Positions 63,201 to 64,000 of a stretch of 64,000 bases of DNA are shown here, in pieces; position 1 is the stretch's first letter; each line of letters begins with the position of its first letter. The notes under the pieces are model-generated. The model had not been told where the DNA came from. It saw only the letters and a program-made list of their open reading frames with translations, and made no database searches. The stretch is from Comamonas koreensis (GTDB taxonomy: Bacteria > Pseudomonadota > Gammaproteobacteria > Burkholderiales > Burkholderiaceae_C). A program made the translations under genes and the position numbers. The stretch is taken from assembly GCF_014076495.1 (NCBI RefSeq), contig NZ_CP043575.1:1798001-1862000 (forward strand), read 5' to 3'.

Positions 63201-63868
63201 CCACCCGCTACAAGCGCGTGGGCGAGCGCGGCGAGCGGGTGGCGGTCTGCGCGTCGGCGGCCGATGCGGATTGCCAGTCGGCGCTGGGCAGCGATGCCGA
63301 TCTGCCCGGGCCGGTGGCGCACAGCCAGCTGCTGCAGCGCCGCATCAACCCCCGCCCCGTGCAGGCGCGCAGCAGCGACCGCCGCATGTTCTGGCGCACC
63401 GACGAAAGCGAAGGCGCCGATGCGCTGGATTGGAACCGCCACCGGGGTTGGTTTATGGATTTGCCCGAGGCAGGCGAGCGCCTGCTGCAGCCGCTGCGCT
63501 TTTACAGCGGCAGCAACCTGCTGGCGGTGATCAGCGAGGTGCCGGCGCATGCCAGCCATGGCGCACAGGGAGAGCCGGGCCAGGAGCGTTGCGAGCCGGG
63601 GCCAGGCACAGCGCAACGCCAGTTTTTCAGCCTGCTCAATAGCATCGATGGCCTGCGGCCGCGCTTGCAGCTGCTCGATACCGATGGCGATGGGCTCTTT
63701 GATCCGCAGGCCGATGGCCAGGCCTCGCGCATGTCACTGGGCGCGGGCGCGCATTCGATGCTCCGCGTGCGCGATGACGTGGGCCAGCAGCGCATCCGCA
63801 TCGATGGCGAATCGCTGCGCGACCTGCCCGAAGTGCCAATACGGCCCACCTGGCGCCAAGCGCGATGA
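60209..63868 (+). CDS. pilY1: Type IV pilus tip adhesin/biogenesis protein PilY1
   Basis: 1219 residues with a signal peptide (about 1-35, LVCLALLPAAAWP). An N-terminal part begins FVAPNIIVSIDDSAAMQRRL, a degenerate von Willebrand A-type opening. The C-terminal beta-propeller includes LPMLYVGGNDGMLHGFSAHT and FVDGSPLAGDANLGS. Two calcium-loop-like sequences are present: DINGDGRPD at 866-874, at the place of the P. aeruginosa calcium site, and DTDGDGLFD at 1157-1165. PilY1 promotes pilus extension, adhesion and twitching. It is 11 bp upstream of the terminal pilin gene. Confidence 0.94.
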   Translation: MDGTRASIVAHRKPPNQRQAALVCLALLPAAAWPLELATAPAGGASVFVAPNIIVSIDDSAAMQRRLGSAEPGVASITAPGGDGRWDARAQRIAVLRHALKEVLGDGQQLPDGTIRLAWQAMWNHGAAPGGGPGGMVQGQRRRPGASTVNSPRLAINGMQALQGRHRQHFLAFADSLRTGHRSDLHHLLGQADAYLRRPLGPQGPWASQPGAVTAASSTYLGCRRNYHIVLAGSRWAGPASGGAQDDHTRARTLPDGQVYGSGSAAQRAATQLYSDAVPSTLADWAFRSWADPLQRAGLSGSLAPDAGYRQAPPRERFGDGSGRNAVLERYWNPRYNPASWPHLQTYTVGIGLDASTWPGAQQILAPTQQLPLGYDGSFAALASGDVRWPDMQAQGEGVRALDLWHAALNGRGRFYAATHGQDVAHALRSIFSEIQAQQAGGAAGKGAAGPGAVTASTGAASASQAIAQDALLFSASYDPGRAWSGAIQAQAMGSDGRLQPASGWGGQTTADKLDAIAWQQRLVLTWGDVQQRGVPFRWAADDIYLSAAHKQALQGPADSAQGQASGEQRLHYLRGERRHEVQHGGNLRNRHSRQGDIVHSQIWYLGKPSARYHEASYLDFVLRHQNRLPMLYVGGNDGMLHGFSAHTGEEKIAYVPRGVIPSLQGLTSPAYDGQHRYFVDGSPLAGDANLGSASSPRWRSLLAGTLGAGGKGYFVLDVTEPETAFAEGQASELVLMDRSWHATESAPRCDAETGAALQACTQLAEAFADIGHITASPSRDDIDPQRTTQIAQLNNGRWALVLGNGYNSANGRPVLLIQYLDGGRELLRLVATGNASAQACRQQTPPQAHCSQLEDNGLSAPRLVDINGDGRPDVVYAGDNQGNLWKFLISSDDDTQWGVAQWGALAATTSNHGTAGVPLYQARGGARSAPGQRTWRQPISTAPLVRSNDRLRTLQQAGGQRQVPVGGLVVAFGTGRNASRQDPQDDRVQSLYAVLDTTRYKRVGERGERVAVCASAADADCQSALGSDADLPGPVAHSQLLQRRINPRPVQARSSDRRMFWRTDESEGADALDWNRHRGWFMDLPEAGERLLQPLRFYSGSNLLAVISEVPAHASHGAQGEPGQERCEPGPGTAQRQFFSLLNSIDGLRPRLQLLDTDGDGLFDPQADGQASRMSLGAGAHSMLRVRDDVGQQRIRIDGESLRDLPEVPIRPTWRQAR

Positions 63869-63879
63869 AAGGGGGAACC

Positions 63880-64000
63880 ATGCGAAAACACCTTTTTACG
63901 GCGCGCGCAGGTTGGACCTTGGTGGAGCTGATGGTGGTGCTGGCCATCATCGGCATCCTGAGTGCGGTGGCCTGGCCCAGCTACAGCGAATATTTGCGCC
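63880..64000 (+). CDS. pilE: Type IV pilin PilE (partial, 5' end only)
   Basis: Starts at ATG 63880 with SD AAAGGGGG and runs off the right edge; 40 residues are visible. The leader MRKHLFTARAG is cleaved before WTLVELMVVLAIIGILSAVA. Glu +5 is present. The +1 residue is Trp rather than the usual Phe or Met. The helix and SYSEYLR continuation match PilE minor pilins that close fimU-pilV-pilW-pilX-pilY1-pilE operons. Confidence 0.88.
   Translation, partial: MRKHLFTARAGWTLVELMVVLAIIGILSAVAWPSYSEYLR

Overview
The window is a contiguous piece of a high-GC betaproteobacterial chromosome, most likely Comamonadaceae and closest in feel to Comamonas/Delftia. The evidence is the gene order (leuC-leuD-leuB-asd-fimV-truA-trpF-trpB-trpA-accD; alaA-hom-thrC-mobB-moeA-moaD-moaE-clpB; grpE-dnaK-dnaJ; rpsF-priB-rpsR-rplI-dnaB), the strong G/C bias at third codon positions, and protein sequences typical of that family. 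It looks like core chromosome: I see no rRNA, tRNA, CRISPR array, insertion sequence, phage gene or attachment site. About 57 protein genes are supported, two of them cut by the window edges (an MscS channel at the left, a type IV pilin at the right).

Layout. 1-4.1 kb: MscS-type channel (partial), an unknown two-TM protein, lysS and a YggT membrane protein. 4.1-18 kb, minus strand: a long biosynthetic block running LysR-leuC-entericidin-leuD-leuB, then asd, fimV and truA-trpF-trpB-trpA-accD, divided by several intrinsic terminators. 18-23.5 kb: a DUF4349 lipoprotein and the chaperone cluster grpE-dnaK-(unknown 113-aa gene)-dnaJ with sigma-32-like promoters. 23.7-26.8 kb: ribosomal/replication operon rpsF-priB-rpsR-rplI, then dnaB. 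26.9-31.7 kb: LysR regulator, ALDH7-type dehydrogenase and a ThDP enzyme, probably a catabolic module. 31.7-34.9 kb: PIN-PhoH protein, peroxiredoxin and Mth938-like protein. 35-45.3 kb: alaA-hom-M48 protease-thrC followed by molybdenum-cofactor genes. 45.5-57 kb: clpB, an aldehyde dehydrogenase, GNAT, methyltransferase, dusC, phospholipase-D-family lipoprotein, a small exported basic protein and ribD. 57.2-64 kb: a type IV pilus minor-pilin operon fimT-pilV-pilW-pilX-pilY1-pilE.

How the parts connect. asd, hom and thrC supply aspartate-family amino acids (Thr/Met/Lys/Ile); leuCDB and trpFBA supply Leu and Trp; accD starts fatty-acid synthesis. grpE, dnaK, dnaJ and clpB form the disaggregation machinery. 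fimV and the minor-pilin operon serve type IV pilus assembly.

The most interesting signals are non-coding or very small. (1) A 16-residue threonine-rich leader ORF lies upstream of asd, followed by mutually exclusive hairpins, and looks like an amino-acid-responsive attenuator. (2) A leader fold upstream of rpsF resembles the S6:S18 autoregulatory motif. (3) A hairpin sequesters the clpB Shine-Dalgarno sequence. (4) An unknown gene sits between dnaK and dnaJ. All calls come from reading the sequence; no database search was run.
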